Source: Verticillium longisporum
Lineage: Eukaryota; Ascomycota; Sordariomycetes; Glomerellales; Plectosphaerellaceae
NCBI GenBank assembly: GCA_019188255.1
Contig: JAETXT010000004.1
Coordinates: 1,426,001-1,490,000 of the forward strand
Reading direction: 5' to 3'
DNA length: 64,000 bases
A model generated the notes under the pieces. It had not been told where the DNA came from and did no database searches. It saw nothing but the letters and a program-made list of their open reading frames with translations. A program made the position numbers and the translations under genes. Shown one piece after another: positions 1-11,151 of the stretch (positions are counted from its first letter, which is position 1; the number at the start of each line of letters is the position of its first letter).

Positions 1-1
1 C

Positions 2-775
2 ATCTTCACCGAACAGAACCGACCAGCTTTCGTACGACAGGCCGCAGCCACATATCTAGCTGGTTTTGTGGCAAGGGGAGCTCATGTACCAGGAGACTTG
101 GTTCGGACCATCTTCAATCTCTTACTGGCACGAATGAAGTCGTACAGGCTGAGGCACGATGCACAGTCACGAGGGCCCGATATGAAGCGACATCAAATAT
201 ACTACTCGATGGCACAGGCCATATTGTACGTATACTGCTTCCGTTGGAAGGATCTGGTCGTTTCAGTACCAGAACACGTCGATCCGGAAGATGCATCGTC
301 GTATCTGGGCCACGAACTTGAGTGGATCCACGGCCTCAAGGAAGAGCTTGCGAGCCACGTATACTGCAGGATGAACCCTCTCAAGATCTGCTCGCCAGCT
401 ATAGAGGACGAGTTTGCCACCCCCGCCCACAAGCTGGGCCTGATGTACATCTTCCCCCGTCTCGCAGAGAACCAACGCCTCCGGCTCTCGCGGGTTGATT
501 CTGATAGGTACGGCAACGCAGGTGCGATGCGTGTCACGGGCGGTGCGCAAGGGGAAGAGGCCCACCAACTGGATCCATACTTCCCTTTCGATCCCTACCA
601 ACTGCCCGTCAGTAAACGTTGGGTCCATGGCGATTACGTGCAGTACGAGGCAGTGCCGGGGCTCAACATGACGGCGGAGAACGACAGCAGCGATGAAGAC
701 GACGAGGATGACGAGCCGGATACGGATGTTGACGAAGATACGGCGACAGCCAGTGAAAACGAAGACGAGGACTGA
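2..775 (+). CDS. RRN3: RRN3, RNA polymerase I initiation factor (5' partial)
   Basis: Carboxy-terminal part of the RRN3/TIF-IA family, which bridges RNA polymerase I to the rDNA core factor. The frame is open from base 2, so the gene begins before the window. The visible protein starts IFTEQNRPAF, then YLAGFVARG and LVRTIFNLLLARM, followed by a tyrosine-rich block with YSMAQAILYVYCFRW, and later NPLKIC and IEDEFA: the conserved HEAT-like end of the family. The last 30 or so residues are a run of Asp and Glu (DSSDEDDEDDE), a common acidic tail in this family. No intron is visible in this part. The TGA is at 773-775. The assignment rests on family motifs recognised by eye. Confidence 0.88.
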   Translation: MFTEQNRPAFVRQAAATYLAGFVARGAHVPGDLVRTIFNLLLARMKSYRLRHDAQSRGPDMKRHQIYYSMAQAILYVYCFRWKDLVVSVPEHVDPEDASSYLGHELEWIHGLKEELASHVYCRMNPLKICSPAIEDEFATPAHKLGLMYIFPRLAENQRLRLSRVDSDRYGNAGAMRVTGGAQGEEAHQLDPYFPFDPYQLPVSKRWVHGDYVQYEAVPGLNMTAENDSSDEDDEDDEPDTDVDEDTATASENEDED

Positions 776-2600
776 GCGGTGACTTCAGTCAAGGGTTAGC
801 GAATAAAATGAGGATGGGCGAGACAATTGCACCAGCACGGGCAGGCAGGCGTTGGGTGGACCCGTACACCAAACACAGGTCACTCGTTGTTCATGGCGTG
901 GGCGACTGACAGACCCCCTTCCCAGCAAGGCGTTTCGGGGTTTGATGACTTGAGGCTATAGATGATGGAGCGTTGATTTGCAGCATATTCGGTCAAGATG
1001 GCGGCTTGTTTACTTGGTTGTTTAGGTTGGCATGTGGTCATTAGCGTACATTTGTCCGAGAAAGGTCTTTCATCACGATGAGTGCCGCCTTGGGACGGTG
1101 AAGTAACCGAGACTGTCGTGGCGCGAGAACAATGCGGCAAATAAGCCAGGTGCGTCTGCGTCTGCGACACGGGCTATGCCGACAATGTGTTGATTTGTTT
1201 TGGTGTGTTGTAGAAAAGGAATGTTGTGTGGAATGGTAGTGAAGAAGGGCCTCATCGTAATGAGCCCGTCGCGCGCGCCGTGACTCTCATGGTGTATTCC
1301 TTGGCATGGAGCCCAACCGAGGTTTGTGTGTTTTTGAACCTTCTGCGCGCTTGCAAGACCAAGCGAATCTGAAGCTATCTGGAGATTAAGCGACGGGGAG
1401 AAGCGAGATGGTCTTGTCACTGCAGGCGGCGGTCGTCGTCGTCTGTTTATGCGCTGTTAAGGCGATCCATCCGGGATGTCACAATCCCCTTTCTTATGGA
1501 CACCTCTTTGCAGTGTCAATAGCGGGGCGCAAGCGCGCAGAGTGATTGGGGAATCTCGGGGCTTGGCGAGCACAGACGGCAGCATGATTGGATAATGGAT
1601 GTTGGCGCAGCTACAGAAACGCGAACGCGAGGTCCAATGACGGGGCCGTGCACCGATCTCCACTGGGAAAATACGCCCATTCAGGTCCAGTTTGTTTCAA
1701 CTGTCGGGGGGAAAAGCCAGGGGCCACACTCGTCGGGATCGCAAGTGGAAAGATAGGGAAGATGGGGAGGAAGGGAAAGGGGATTCGAAAGGAACGCCGG
1801 CACTTCGAGCGCATGGCGGGACGCGCAGGAGTTGCTCCACGACGGAAGATGAGGTGGAGGGGGGGGGGAGTATGAGCAATTGTGGTTTCGTGGTTCGCGG
1901 TTCGCCATTTCAAGATTGAAGTTGGTTGCTAGCGCACCGTTGACAAGGGGGTAGAAGGGGGGGATGGACCAACCGCGTCGCTGGCGTACCTGCAGCAGCG
2001 GGCAGGCGGAGCGAGCAGGTGCAGGTGGGGTGGAGATGGCTCAGTGGCCGCAGCCTCCAAGACGCTGGGAAAGCAGCGCAATCTCCCTCGTCGGTGAGTC
2101 GATGGTTCTCCTGGCCCAGCATGGTAAGAGCCTATGGCGATTACAATGGCACGGGCCAGCCCCCCCTCAAGGTCATGATCAGGGATGTGACATGGCAGCT
2201 CGGGGGGTGAAGGGGGAGCCTTGCTCGCCCGTCTGCCTCCTGCCTGGCTGGATTCGGGGCGCAAGGGACGATTAGCCCGTCTTTCCCTCGTCGCGATCCA
2301 TGTTTTCTCACCTGATCCCTCCGCCCGCCTCTACCCTGCTTTCTTCTCTTTTACTCCTTTTTTCAACGAAGCCCTCAATCGTTTCCGTTCGTTGCGCCCC
2401 ATCTGCCCTCCGTCGCTTCCAACTCGAGAGTTTGCTCTCCATTACATTCTTTTGAAACCAGGGCCGGCGCACATTCACTCGTTATTCCATCGAATCAAGC
2501 AGCAAACTTAAACGGCACTCATCAACGCCCTGACAACTCACATACACAACTACGTACCTAGCCAGGCGAGACTCCAAAGGACAGACGACCGCCAAGCATC
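776..2600. other. Intergenic region, RRN3 3' side and SUN-gene promoter
   Basis: No gene is supported here. Several overlapping short frames on both strands have no recognisable motif. The part from about 2270 to 2480 is rich in C and T on the plus strand and ends about 100 bases before the start codon at 2601, as is usual for strongly expressed fungal genes. A G-rich purine tract lies at about 1750-1880. Confidence 0.6.
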
Positions 2601-3986
2601 ATGAAGTCCATCGTGCATCTCACCTTCGCGGCCACGCTTGCCGCCACTGTCGCTGCTCAGCCTCAGCATCATCACCAGCATCAGCAGCTTCACAAGAAGC
2701 ACATCGCGTCGCCCGTCGAGAAGCGTGAGCCTGATGCCGTTACCGTCTACGAGGTGGGCCCGACAGTGACCCTGTACGAGCTCGCCGGAGAGCACGTTGC
2801 GGCCGAAAAGGCCAAGGAGGGCATCGAGGACGGTCTCTACGTCGTCGTCGGCGAGAGCAAGCCCGAGTACACCCCGCCGCCTCCTCCTCCTCCTCCCCCG
2901 TCCACTTCTGAGGTTCCCACCCCGACGCCTGTAATGGCGGGTCAGGTTTTCGTGTCCAAGGAGCTGGCCACCTCGACCCCCCTGCCCGGGGCGACCCCCG
3001 AGCCCACGCCTACCACGAGCTCGGTCGCCCCTCCTCCCACCACCACCGCCGTCAAGGTCGACAAGGGCAGCAGCAGCTCGGGCGGCCAGGGCATCAACTC
3101 CAAGTTCGACAGCGGCAAGGTCAAGTGCTCCCACTTCCCCTCTGACTACGGCGCGCTCGCCGTCGATTACCTAGGCACCGATGGCTGGATCGGCGTCCAA
3201 AAGGTGCCCAAGTACTCGGTCGGCGATGCCTCCATCAGCTACATCGAGACGGCCGTCAACGAGGGCTGCACTCCTGGCTCCTTCTGCTCGTACGCCTGCC
3301 CCGTTGGGTACCAGAAGACCCAGTGGCCCTCGGCTCAGGGCGACACGCTTCAGTCTATTGGCGGCCTCTACTGCAACGCAGACGGCTACCTTGAGCTCAG
3401 CCGCCCGGAGTACGACACTCTTTGCGAAAAGGGTGCTGGCGGTGTCTGGATCCAGAACGATCTTGACGAGACCTCGTGCGTCTGCCGCACCGACTACCCC
3501 GGCACCGAGTCCATGGTCATCCCGACCATTCCCCAGCCCGGTGAGAAGGTTGCCCTGACCAACCCCTCAGCCAACGATTACTACGTCTGGAACAACCTGC
3601 CCACCACTGCCCAGTACTACGTCAACAAGAAGGGCCTGCCTGTTGAGGACGCCTGCACCTGGAACAGCCCCGTCGATCCCAAGGGTGCCGGCAACTGGGC
3701 CCCCATCAACATTGGTACCGGCAAGGCCGCCGACGGCAACACGTACATCTCCATCTTCCCTAACCTGCCTACCAGCACGGCTCAGCTTGACTTCAACATT
3801 GAGATTATTGGTGACGTCAACACAAAGTGCGCTCTCATCGACGGCCAGTACACTGGTGGCGGTTCCACCGGCTGCACCGTAAGTGACCACGTCTTGGTTT
3901 CGTGTAGGATATATCAAGCTAACCATGGACAGACAACCCTGGCTGGCACCAAGGGCGAGGCCATCATCCGCTTCTACAAGAACTAA
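2601..3986 (+). CDS. SUN-family secreted cell-wall protein (beta-glucosidase-like)
   Basis: Member of the yeast SUN family (SIM1/UTH1/NCA3/SUN4), wall-associated glucan-modifying proteins. Two coding exons, 2601-3878 and 3933-3986, give 443 residues. The intron at 3879-3932 (54 nt, GTAAGT donor, CTAAC branch) is a multiple of three with no stop, so unspliced message also reads through. A signal peptide covers about residues 1-19 (MKSIVHLTF..). A Lys-Arg Kex2-type site follows at residues 41-42. A long Pro/Thr/Ser linker with a run of nine prolines leads to the SUN domain from about residue 170. Family hallmarks include GKVKCSHFPS, CTPGSFCSYACP with paired cysteines, WNNLPTTAQYYVNKKG and the end GEAIIRFYKN. 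Confident on family; the exact wall substrate is not shown by the sequence. Confidence 0.92.
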   Translation: MKSIVHLTFAATLAATVAAQPQHHHQHQQLHKKHIASPVEKREPDAVTVYEVGPTVTLYELAGEHVAAEKAKEGIEDGLYVVVGESKPEYTPPPPPPPPPSTSEVPTPTPVMAGQVFVSKELATSTPLPGATPEPTPTTSSVAPPPTTTAVKVDKGSSSSGGQGINSKFDSGKVKCSHFPSDYGALAVDYLGTDGWIGVQKVPKYSVGDASISYIETAVNEGCTPGSFCSYACPVGYQKTQWPSAQGDTLQSIGGLYCNADGYLELSRPEYDTLCEKGAGGVWIQNDLDETSCVCRTDYPGTESMVIPTIPQPGEKVALTNPSANDYYVWNNLPTTAQYYVNKKGLPVEDACTWNSPVDPKGAGNWAPINIGTGKAADGNTYISIFPNLPTSTAQLDFNIEIIGDVNTKCALIDGQYTGGGSTGCTVSDHVLVSCRIYQANHGQTTLAGTKGEAIIRFYKN

Positions 3987-4960
3987 GCGGCGACGATGGC
4001 TTCAGCGACTCGGGACCGTATTGCGTGGCCTTACGAGGCGTGAACTTTTGATACCTTTGGACGATACCCTGGACTCCGGATCGCACGGGATTGGCACCAG
4101 GACGAACTTGACTGGCAACATCCCAATCGTTTGGTCTCGCGCATTTTGCTTCACCCTATTCGGATCTGGCTGTGCATATGTTCGTGAATTGGAAATGTTA
4201 AGTTGGAGAGACGACGGGTTGACGTAGCGGAAGCATCGGATCGGAGACAGAGATAACAGACCAAGGTTATTCGGGAAGGAAAAACAACGACAAGGACGTT
4301 TCCGGATAGTCAACCGTCTGTTGCTAGACCATTTCCTTTGTTTATTCTGCTTTTGTTACCTCGATCTTTGTGCATTTGGCTTGCGCGCTTGCGTTGCTTT
4401 GCTCTGTAGCTGGCCGCGACAGGGTGCATTGGTGGAGACCGACTACCTTGTGGCGCTTATGTGCTATGTATGGCATCGGATCAGATGATGCTTTGTCCGT
4501 GTATGTATTTTACTGCTTTGGCCGACCTACATAATTCCGATGTGCAATGCGATGACGTTCAATTTGCCTTATCTTGGTGGCTGACGCTGCTCACGAGAAG
4601 GGGGGGGGGGAGTGGCCAGTGCGGCATTGGCGGTACCTCGAAAGATAAGCAGGTCCCGTGCATGACTTTCGTAGCAGTGACGCCATCACCGTTGGCTGTA
4701 TCTTTGTCTACCTCTTTCCTTTCCACTTTTGTTTTTCCCTCTTGTCTACAATCCGTGTGTTTGGAATCGGTGATTGGGGCTCAAAGGGGTCTGCTGCACA
4801 AGTCTGAGGGCCAATCGCTGTGATTGAAGCAGAACACTGGGTTGATCGTCGATTCGGCATACCACTACTACATCGACAAACGTCAGATCCCCCGATTCCT
4901 TATCTTTCACCATCCTCGCCTGTACTCGGTTTTCGACACGACTGTGCGACTTCCTTCAAT
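3987..4960. other. Intergenic region between SUN gene and MFS gene
   Basis: No supported gene. It contains an 11-base G run ending near 4610. Short frames lack family motifs. Confidence 0.55.
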
Positions 4961-6708
4961 ATGTCGCTCCATCGTGTGGGATCTCTCGAAACCTTTCAGA
5001 TTTTGCCCCATGCCCCAGGTTCACGACGCGGCAGTGATGCCTCCAGTATACGTGCCAGGAAGCTAAGTTTCAATCCGCTGCCAGACGAATGGGATCCTCC
5101 GGCCTCCAAGTCCGATGTCGTACAAGCTGTTTCTGGATTTGAGGTGCCGCAATGGAAACGGATCCGTAAGTGTCGCCGGGCTTCTTTGCTTTCCCTTTCG
5201 CTGATCTCCGACGTCGTCATGTAGTACAGATTGCTATAACTGTTCTCTACTGCCTCTTCGCAGCCGGCGTTGTCTTTGGATATGCCGCACTGAAACCGGT
5301 GCTTAAAGCAGAGGGTGCCTACCGAGATGTTTGCTACGGCGATGAGTCTGGTCCGACGCACGGAGACACTTGTGTCGAAATACATCTGAACCTCATGTTC
5401 ACTGTTGCTGCCGTTGCTACTAATGTAGCGGCGCTGCCTGTTGGCGCCATTCTTGACCACTACGGTCCGCGTGTGTGCGGTATTGCTGGTAGCCTCTTCC
5501 TCGCATCTGGTTCTCTACTCATGGCCTATGCCGACGAGGTCTCATTTGACGGATTTTTGTTGGGCTATCTGCTCCTCGCACTTGGAGGGCCCTTTACCTT
5601 CATCTCATCCTTCCAGCTCTCCAACGCATTTCCCCGCCTCCCTGCCCTTATCCTCCCCCTACTGACGGGCGCTTTCGACTCATCCAGCGCCCTGTTCCTC
5701 GCCTACCGCCTCATTTTCCAGGCTACCGATGGCTCCTTTGGCTACCGCCAATTCTTCCTCGCCTACCTTGTCGTACCCGCTTTCATACTGGTCGTACAAA
5801 TCACCTTGATGCCCAAACAGTCTTATAAGACAATGGGTGATCTTGCCGAGCAGGCAGACCAGATGGAAGCTGCCATTGAAAGGGATGACACTTTGGATGA
5901 CCAGATCGACGAGAACACTGCTCTCCTCCGCGAGGAACAGCGCTCTCACCGCCAAACCGTTCTGGATGACACTCAGGAGTTGATTGGTGCCCAGGGCGCG
6001 GATGAACAGGCCCGGCGCGAGGAGAAGAAGAATTCCATATCTGGCGTCTGGGGCGTCATGCACGCCAACACAGCTCTGCAACAGATTGCATCGCCCTGGT
6101 TCGTCCTCATCTGTCTCTTCACTGTCATTCAGATGACGCGCATCAACTACTTTGTCGCCACGATCCGTGCTCAGTACGAAGCCATCTTCGGCAATGTCGC
6201 ACAAGCCATTGAAGTGAACAACTTCTTTGATGTCGCCTTGCCCGTTGGCGGTATCTTCTCGATCCCCTTCATCGGCCTATTCCTCGATCATACCAGTACC
6301 TTCATCGTCCTCACCGTCCTCGTCACCATTGCAACTGCCATTGGCGTCCTGGGCATCCTACCTTACACGTGGGCTGCCTACACCGGTATCTGCCTCTTTG
6401 TACTGTACCGCCCATTTTACTACACGGCCGTATCCGACTACAGTGCCAAGGTCTTTGGCTTCCGAACCTTCGGCACCGTCTATGGCACCATCATCTGCCT
6501 CTCTGGTTTGCTGAATTTCTCCCAGTCGGGTCTGGACTATCTGTTTCACCAGACGTTCAAGGGGGATCCGGTGCCCGTCAACGTCATGCTGTTGTCTGCT
6601 GGCTTTGCAGTCGGTATCTTGCTGGTTGGATTTGTGGGTGTCCGGACTAGAGGGTTGCGGCGCAAGGTACTGGAGACTGAGGCCGAAAATGCGGTACTGG
6701 GGCACTAG
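4961..6708 (+). CDS. FMP42: MFS membrane transporter, FMP42-like
   Basis: Major facilitator family protein resembling yeast FMP42, a poorly characterised transporter related to the SLC43 group. Exon 1 is 4961-5165 and exon 2 is 5225-6708, joined across a 59-nt GTAAGT..TAG intron; the product is 562 residues. Exon 1 gives a polar cytosolic N-terminus (MSLHRVGSLETF.. to VPQWKRI). Transmembrane helices begin at QIAITVLYCLF. An MFS loop follows with AILDHYGPR between helices 2 and 3. A long charged central loop (about residues 290-370, many Asp, Glu, Gln) separates the two six-helix halves. The second half includes SIPFIGLFLDH. The start was chosen because it is the first Met that joins the frame after splicing. 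Substrate unknown. The next gene (HOS2) converges on it. Confidence 0.85.
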
Positions 6709-7153
6709 AAGTCGCCACGCAAGCCTCGCTCTTTGCGTCTAGTCGAGTCACCCTGGAAGGGGACGCGGAAAGATCCTGGGAATTTTCATCATCAGTCTGA
6801 GTCTCTCATCAACACAGACCAGCCATGCGGGTTCTACAGGCTGCCTGGTTGATTAGTGGCATGCGAGGATGGCGGCACGCGCAACCGACAAATCGCATCA
6901 AAACCAATGCGCGCACTGCTTTAGAAGCAGTAGCTGACATACAACGTTACTGGGCCTGCTCTTAAAACTCAAGTGACCGTCAAGCAAGCGTCAGTGGATT
7001 CTTGTTCTGATCTCTGTGAAGCGATGTTGCTTCGACGAGACGAGGGGGAAATGGTCATTGTTGAGAGGAAGTCATAGTGTATTCGAAATCATTGGTCTTC
7101 AAACTCCGTATCTGGCTCGTCAAAGTACACCGTATCATCCTGCAAAACACCCC
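6709..7153. other. Convergent intergenic region (3' ends of FMP42-like gene and HOS2)
   Basis: 445 bases holding the two 3' untranslated regions. No further gene is supported. Confidence 0.6.
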
Positions 7154-8644
7154 TCAAAGCTCCATGGGAATACCGATCGCTTCCTCCCGCAGCTTCCGGA
7201 GCCCGTCGTCCCTCGCCTCTCTCTCCTCGCGTAGCTGAGCCTCAACGTCGTCCCGGATACCACCAAGATCAGGCGGGATGACCTGCGACTGGACGCTCGG
7301 CGCAGCCTCGACGAAGCGCAGCTGCTCGTTGACGTGCTGCACAATCTCATGCAGGCGCTTCTGCGGGTTCTTGTTGACACGGGGTTCGCCTAGAATCTGC
7401 TCGAGCGTCGGGAAGAGCTCCTCGTAGCGGAACTGGTCGCGCCACGGCGTGTGGCTTGGAATGATGGGCGCAATGCGGTCCTGGATGCCGGCGGCGATGC
7501 TCGTCTCGTAGGCCCAGGCGCGGGCCACGTTTCGCGGCGTGTAGCCGCCGCCGCCGAAGAGGATCATGGGAAGGCCAAACTTTTTGCAGAATTCGACGCA
7601 GCTACCGTGCCCTTGCACCTGGAGGTTGAACTTGCCGAGACGGTCGCCGGCGAGCGAGTCGGCGCCGCACTGCAGGGCGATGGCGCTGGGGCGGAACTTT
7701 TCGATACACTTGCCGATGACGTTCTCGAAGAGCCATCCGTACTGCTCGTCCGTGATGCCATCGTTCAGCGGGACGTTGACCGAGTGGTGCGCGCCCGGAT
7801 TGTGCTCGTTCTTGGGGCCATTGTCGTCGAGGGCGCCAGTGCCGGGGAAGAACGTGTCGGGCGCGTATTTGTGAAAGGAGACGGTCATAACCCTGTCGGT
7901 GGAGAAGAATGCTTCTTCGACGCCATCGCCGTGATGTACGTCAATGTCGATGTAGAGCACGCGGGGATAACATCGGAGGAGCTGGAGGATGGCGACAACG
8001 ATGTCGTTGATGTAACAGAAACCGGAGGCCTCGGACTTCTTGGCGTGGTGTAGCCCACCGCCCCAGGCTATTGCAATGTCAGATTGCTTCGAGCAGATCT
8101 TGCGTGCCGCATCCAGGGAACATCCGCCCGACATGGAGCAGTAGTCGTAGAGGCCTTCGAACAAGGGACAGTCGGAGCCACCAAGGTTGAACATGAGCTC
8201 CGGCGTGGGGTTCTCAATATCTCGGGGCTGCGCTTCAGGCATGACTGTTCCCAGAAAGTCGAGATAGTCCTTTGAATGAAAGCTGTTGAGCTCCTCAAAG
8301 GTTGCAGCTCTCGATGTATAGTTGTCCATCGCAAAATTCATGCCGTAGGAGAAGACCAGACTTTTCGACAAGGTCAGACGCCAGGGCTTCATCGGATGGG
8401 TCTGGCCGAAGTGATGCTTCTCCATCTCCGGATTGACGTGAAAGGAGACATTATACCCCTTTGGCCTCGTGACGCCCATTTCCTGTGCATACCGCTTGCA
8501 TTTGCCAAAGTATTTGGCATTGTCCTCATCGCTGGGCCGTCCAAGGGGGACGCTGTATTCCTCGACGATAGGATCCGTTCCTATTGTATGTGGGAGGTAA
8601 TTTGGTTTCGAGCGAAACCTGTAAGGCGGTGTGACATTGGACAT
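7154..8644 (-). CDS. HOS2: Class I histone deacetylase, Hos2 type
   Basis: Zinc-dependent class I histone deacetylase of 496 residues with no intron seen; Hos2 is the catalytic subunit of the Set3 complex. Catalytic and metal-binding motifs are intact: the double histidine in WGGGLHHAKKSEASGF, IDIDVHHGDGVEEAF with the Asp-x-His zinc ligands, QCGADSLAGDRLG and the GGGGYTPRNVARAW glycine loop. HFGQTHPMKPWRLTL and TPRNVARAW fit the Hos2/HosA branch better than Rpd3. A further in-frame GTG lies upstream, but the first ATG is at 8644 and gives MSNVTPPYRF. The N-terminus is the least certain part, because splice-like signals lie just upstream. The C-terminal tail is charged and helical (REEREARDDGLRKLREEA). 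It is divergent from the YNG2-type gene. Confidence 0.93.
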   Translation of the reverse strand: MSNVTPPYRFRSKPNYLPHTIGTDPIVEEYSVPLGRPSDEDNAKYFGKCKRYAQEMGVTRPKGYNVSFHVNPEMEKHHFGQTHPMKPWRLTLSKSLVFSYGMNFAMDNYTSRAATFEELNSFHSKDYLDFLGTVMPEAQPRDIENPTPELMFNLGGSDCPLFEGLYDYCSMSGGCSLDAARKICSKQSDIAIAWGGGLHHAKKSEASGFCYINDIVVAILQLLRCYPRVLYIDIDVHHGDGVEEAFFSTDRVMTVSFHKYAPDTFFPGTGALDDNGPKNEHNPGAHHSVNVPLNDGITDEQYGWLFENVIGKCIEKFRPSAIALQCGADSLAGDRLGKFNLQVQGHGSCVEFCKKFGLPMILFGGGGYTPRNVARAWAYETSIAAGIQDRIAPIIPSHTPWRDQFRYEELFPTLEQILGEPRVNKNPQKRLHEIVQHVNEQLRFVEAAPSVQSQVIPPDLGGIRDDVEAQLREEREARDDGLRKLREEAIGIPMEL

Positions 8645-9822
8645 GATGGCAGCAAGGCGAGCGGCGCCCGTCACCCAAACTGTCGAGACTCACGTGTGGG
8701 CGAGCTGAGGTTAGATGATGAGACAAGGTTAAGATGTGGAACGTGCAGGAGGACGCGAGGACCTGAAGTCGTGATATGTAAGAGGGAGGTTCAAGACGTC
8801 ACCGCCAGCACAATGAGAAGTACGTTGATCAACTGGCTATACAGAGGCGCATCATCTGCCGAGCTGAGTCGCAAAGTATCGTGACAACGTTGTGGTGTTG
8901 AAGATGTCGAAGACAAATCACCTACAGAGATCCACGCAGGTATTTAGCTCGTGCGCTTAGGTACTTGGGTCCACTGGGTACATGGTACATCTTGGTGGCT
9001 TCAAGTACCTTGATCTTGCTGACTGTCGGTATGGCCTCCCGCTGCCCAAACCTGGAAGAGGGCCCTGCAAAATCGGCATGCCTTCCTAGTGGGTCGGGCA
9101 ACATCAAATGTAAGTCACTCTGAGAGCTCGTTACCCCTTAGCAGCGCGAGTCTCAAGGTATGAGAATGTACCAGTCGATTCAGGCTACTTATTTTGCAAG
9201 TCACTCGATGAATCCGTGCGACCAACCATCTTGCTGTTCTTGAGGGGCAAACTAGGGAGGCTGAGATTTCCCTTGGCACCTTTCGTCCTCGGCCTCCAGT
9301 CTTTCCATCCTCACACGCCAGGTCCTTGCGACTACGACACATCTTCGCTTTCCCAACGCTCGTACCAAGAGAACCGTTCTACGAGAGCAAGCGCATCATA
9401 ACACGTCGACTCTATTCCCAGCCTCCATATTTTCTTACCATCACCACCCTTCCCCCTTTGCCACAGGTGAGCCAAGTCACAATTGTCACTCGCCATTTGC
9501 ATAGGACGCTGGCCTCCCACCTCCACATCTGCACACTACATCTTGCCTCTCGTGCGCCATCCCTGATATCGTTCGCGTACCCCATCACAATTCCCATCCT
9601 TCCCATTACAGCCTCTTCTGTCGCCTCTCCTTGCCGCGTCTTCCAACCACCATCACTACCACTGCCGCACCTATCCAGTCTGCTTCTTCTGCATCCCGTC
9701 CACGTCGCTCTCCCTGGCCCAGCGAGGATTCCCCGCGCCCATCTGCTGCCACCCATCGAGCCTGCTTCTCGCGTCGCATCTGCTTCCACTGAACATCGGG
9801 GCACAGCCCCTCCGTTAACCCG
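8645..9822. promoter_or_regulatory. Shared divergent promoter region of HOS2 and YNG2-type gene
   Basis: 1.18 kb between two oppositely directed start codons. The YNG2 side (about 9400-9820) is strongly C/T rich on the coding strand, as in other leaders of this window. An open frame runs through that leader (from 9326) but has no family motif, and I treat it as untranslated leader. No site was assigned. Confidence 0.55.
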
Positions 9823-11151
9823 ATGCCTAGAGACGATCTGTCGATCGACTGGGTCAGGAAGATGCCGGCGGCCGAGGCCCTCGACCCAGCTATCGTCCTC
9901 GATGACTGGATCAACCGCGTCCAGAACCTCCCCGAGGAGATCCGCTTTATGCAAGACGAGATTGCCGACAAGGACAGGCAATACCAGGAATGTGTCAAGC
10001 TTGTTGATGACCGTGACGGCAAGATACAAAAATGGATCAAGGCTCAAGGCAGCCATGAGGTCAACCCGAAGGAAGACGGCCTGAGATCGCAAATTCGCGA
10101 TAACTTTGCGCGCGCAGACAGGCTGGCAACCGAAAAGATCAACTTGACGCAGCGACTACAGGCCAACATGGACAAACATCTACGAAACCTTGACCAGCAC
10201 ATCAAGCTACTCTACGATCGCGCCGAGCCTGGTTTCAACGACCCCGACGAATGCCCCTCTCTTCTCAGGCCGAGTGCTGCAAACCACTCTGCGCCGTCCG
10301 CGCGTGCCGTCAACCCCAGCAGCCACCCCTCCGCGACCGCTGCTGTGAATGCTACGCCTCTTGGGCCTTTGGTCAACTCCGCCACGCCGACCGCCGCACG
10401 CGCGACCAACCCTCAAGTCCGAACCGCCCAGGCACAACAACATGCGGCTTCCGCCCCGGCAACGCCGGCTGCGAGTATGATTCTCAATCGACAGGCGCGC
10501 GAGGCCTCCGCTGGCCCGGGAAGTGGGGCACCGAAGCGTGGACCTCGAGCCAACTCTGGACTGGGCAATCTACCTTCAGCGTCCAGCGCACTCGCCAGAC
10601 ACTCGTCCCTAGGCCCCGGGACTCCGAAGGGCTCTGCGGGACCAGGTACGGCCGCTGCCACTGTTCGTGCCGGCAGCGCTGGTCCCCGGTCCGCCTCTCA
10701 AAAAGCGCTGAGCGTGTCAGGCCTAGGCCGCAAGGGCACTCCGAACGGAGTCAATCGCAAAAAGGCACCGAAGTCGTCGCTATCACGGGTGAAAAAGTCT
10801 GGCAACAGAAACTCGCCTGCGTCTACAGCAGACAGTGAGTTGTCGGAAGCGGAGAGTGCAAGCATGGACGATGGCGATGAGCGGCGACTGGACCGAGCCA
10901 GCGGCACACCCAATCGAGAAGGCAAAGATGGAGACGGCGACGAGAGCATGGGCGAGGCGGACGACGACGATGCTGGAGATGACAAGAAATACTGCACATG
11001 CCAGAATGTTAGTTTCGGCGACATGGTGGCTTGCGATAACGACGACTGTCCCTATGAGTGGTTCCATTGGTCCTGCGTTGGTCTCAAGAGCGAACCCAAC
11101 GGGACCTGGTATTGTCCAGTTTGCACAGAGAAGATGAGCAAGAAGAAGTGA
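9823..11151 (+). CDS. YNG2: ING-family PHD-finger protein, Yng2-like (NuA4 subunit)
   Basis: Inhibitor-of-growth family protein of 442 residues in one exon. The N-terminal ING domain (about 20-125) shows [19 protein letters not shown] and [10 protein letters not shown] followed by PKEDGL, a spacing closest to yeast Yng2. The middle (about 140-340) is a low-complexity Ala/Ser/Pro/Asn linker, then a basic patch ([16 protein letters not shown]) and an acidic stretch. The C-terminal PHD finger (about 390-437) has the Cys4-His-Cys3 set in CTCQN, CDNDDCP, FHWSC and WYCPVC, which in this family reads trimethylated H3 Lys4. By family, Yng2 supports the Esa1/NuA4 acetyltransferase. Pho23-type assignment is the alternative. 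It lies head to head with HOS2. Confidence 0.87.
   Translation: MPRDDLSIDWVRKMPAAEALDPAIVLDDWINRVQNLPEEIRFMQDEIADKDRQYQECVKLVDDRDGKIQKWIKAQGSHEVNPKEDGLRSQIRDNFARADRLATEKINLTQRLQANMDKHLRNLDQHIKLLYDRAEPGFNDPDECPSLLRPSAANHSAPSARAVNPSSHPSATAAVNATPLGPLVNSATPTAARATNPQVRTAQAQQHAASAPATPAASMILNRQAREASAGPGSGAPKRGPRANSGLGNLPSASSALARHSSLGPGTPKGSAGPGTAAATVRAGSAGPRSASQKALSVSGLGRKGTPNGVNRKKAPKSSLSRVKKSGNRNSPASTADSELSEAESASMDDGDERRLDRASGTPNREGKDGDGDESMGEADDDDAGDDKKYCTCQNVSFGDMVACDNDDCPYEWFHWSCVGLKSEPNGTWYCPVCTEKMSKKK

Noticed and set aside
9326..10084. 252-codon plus-strand frame before and over the start of the ING gene
   Set aside because: It lies in the C/T-rich leader and then overlaps the ING gene in another frame. 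Ser/Pro/Thr-rich without motif.
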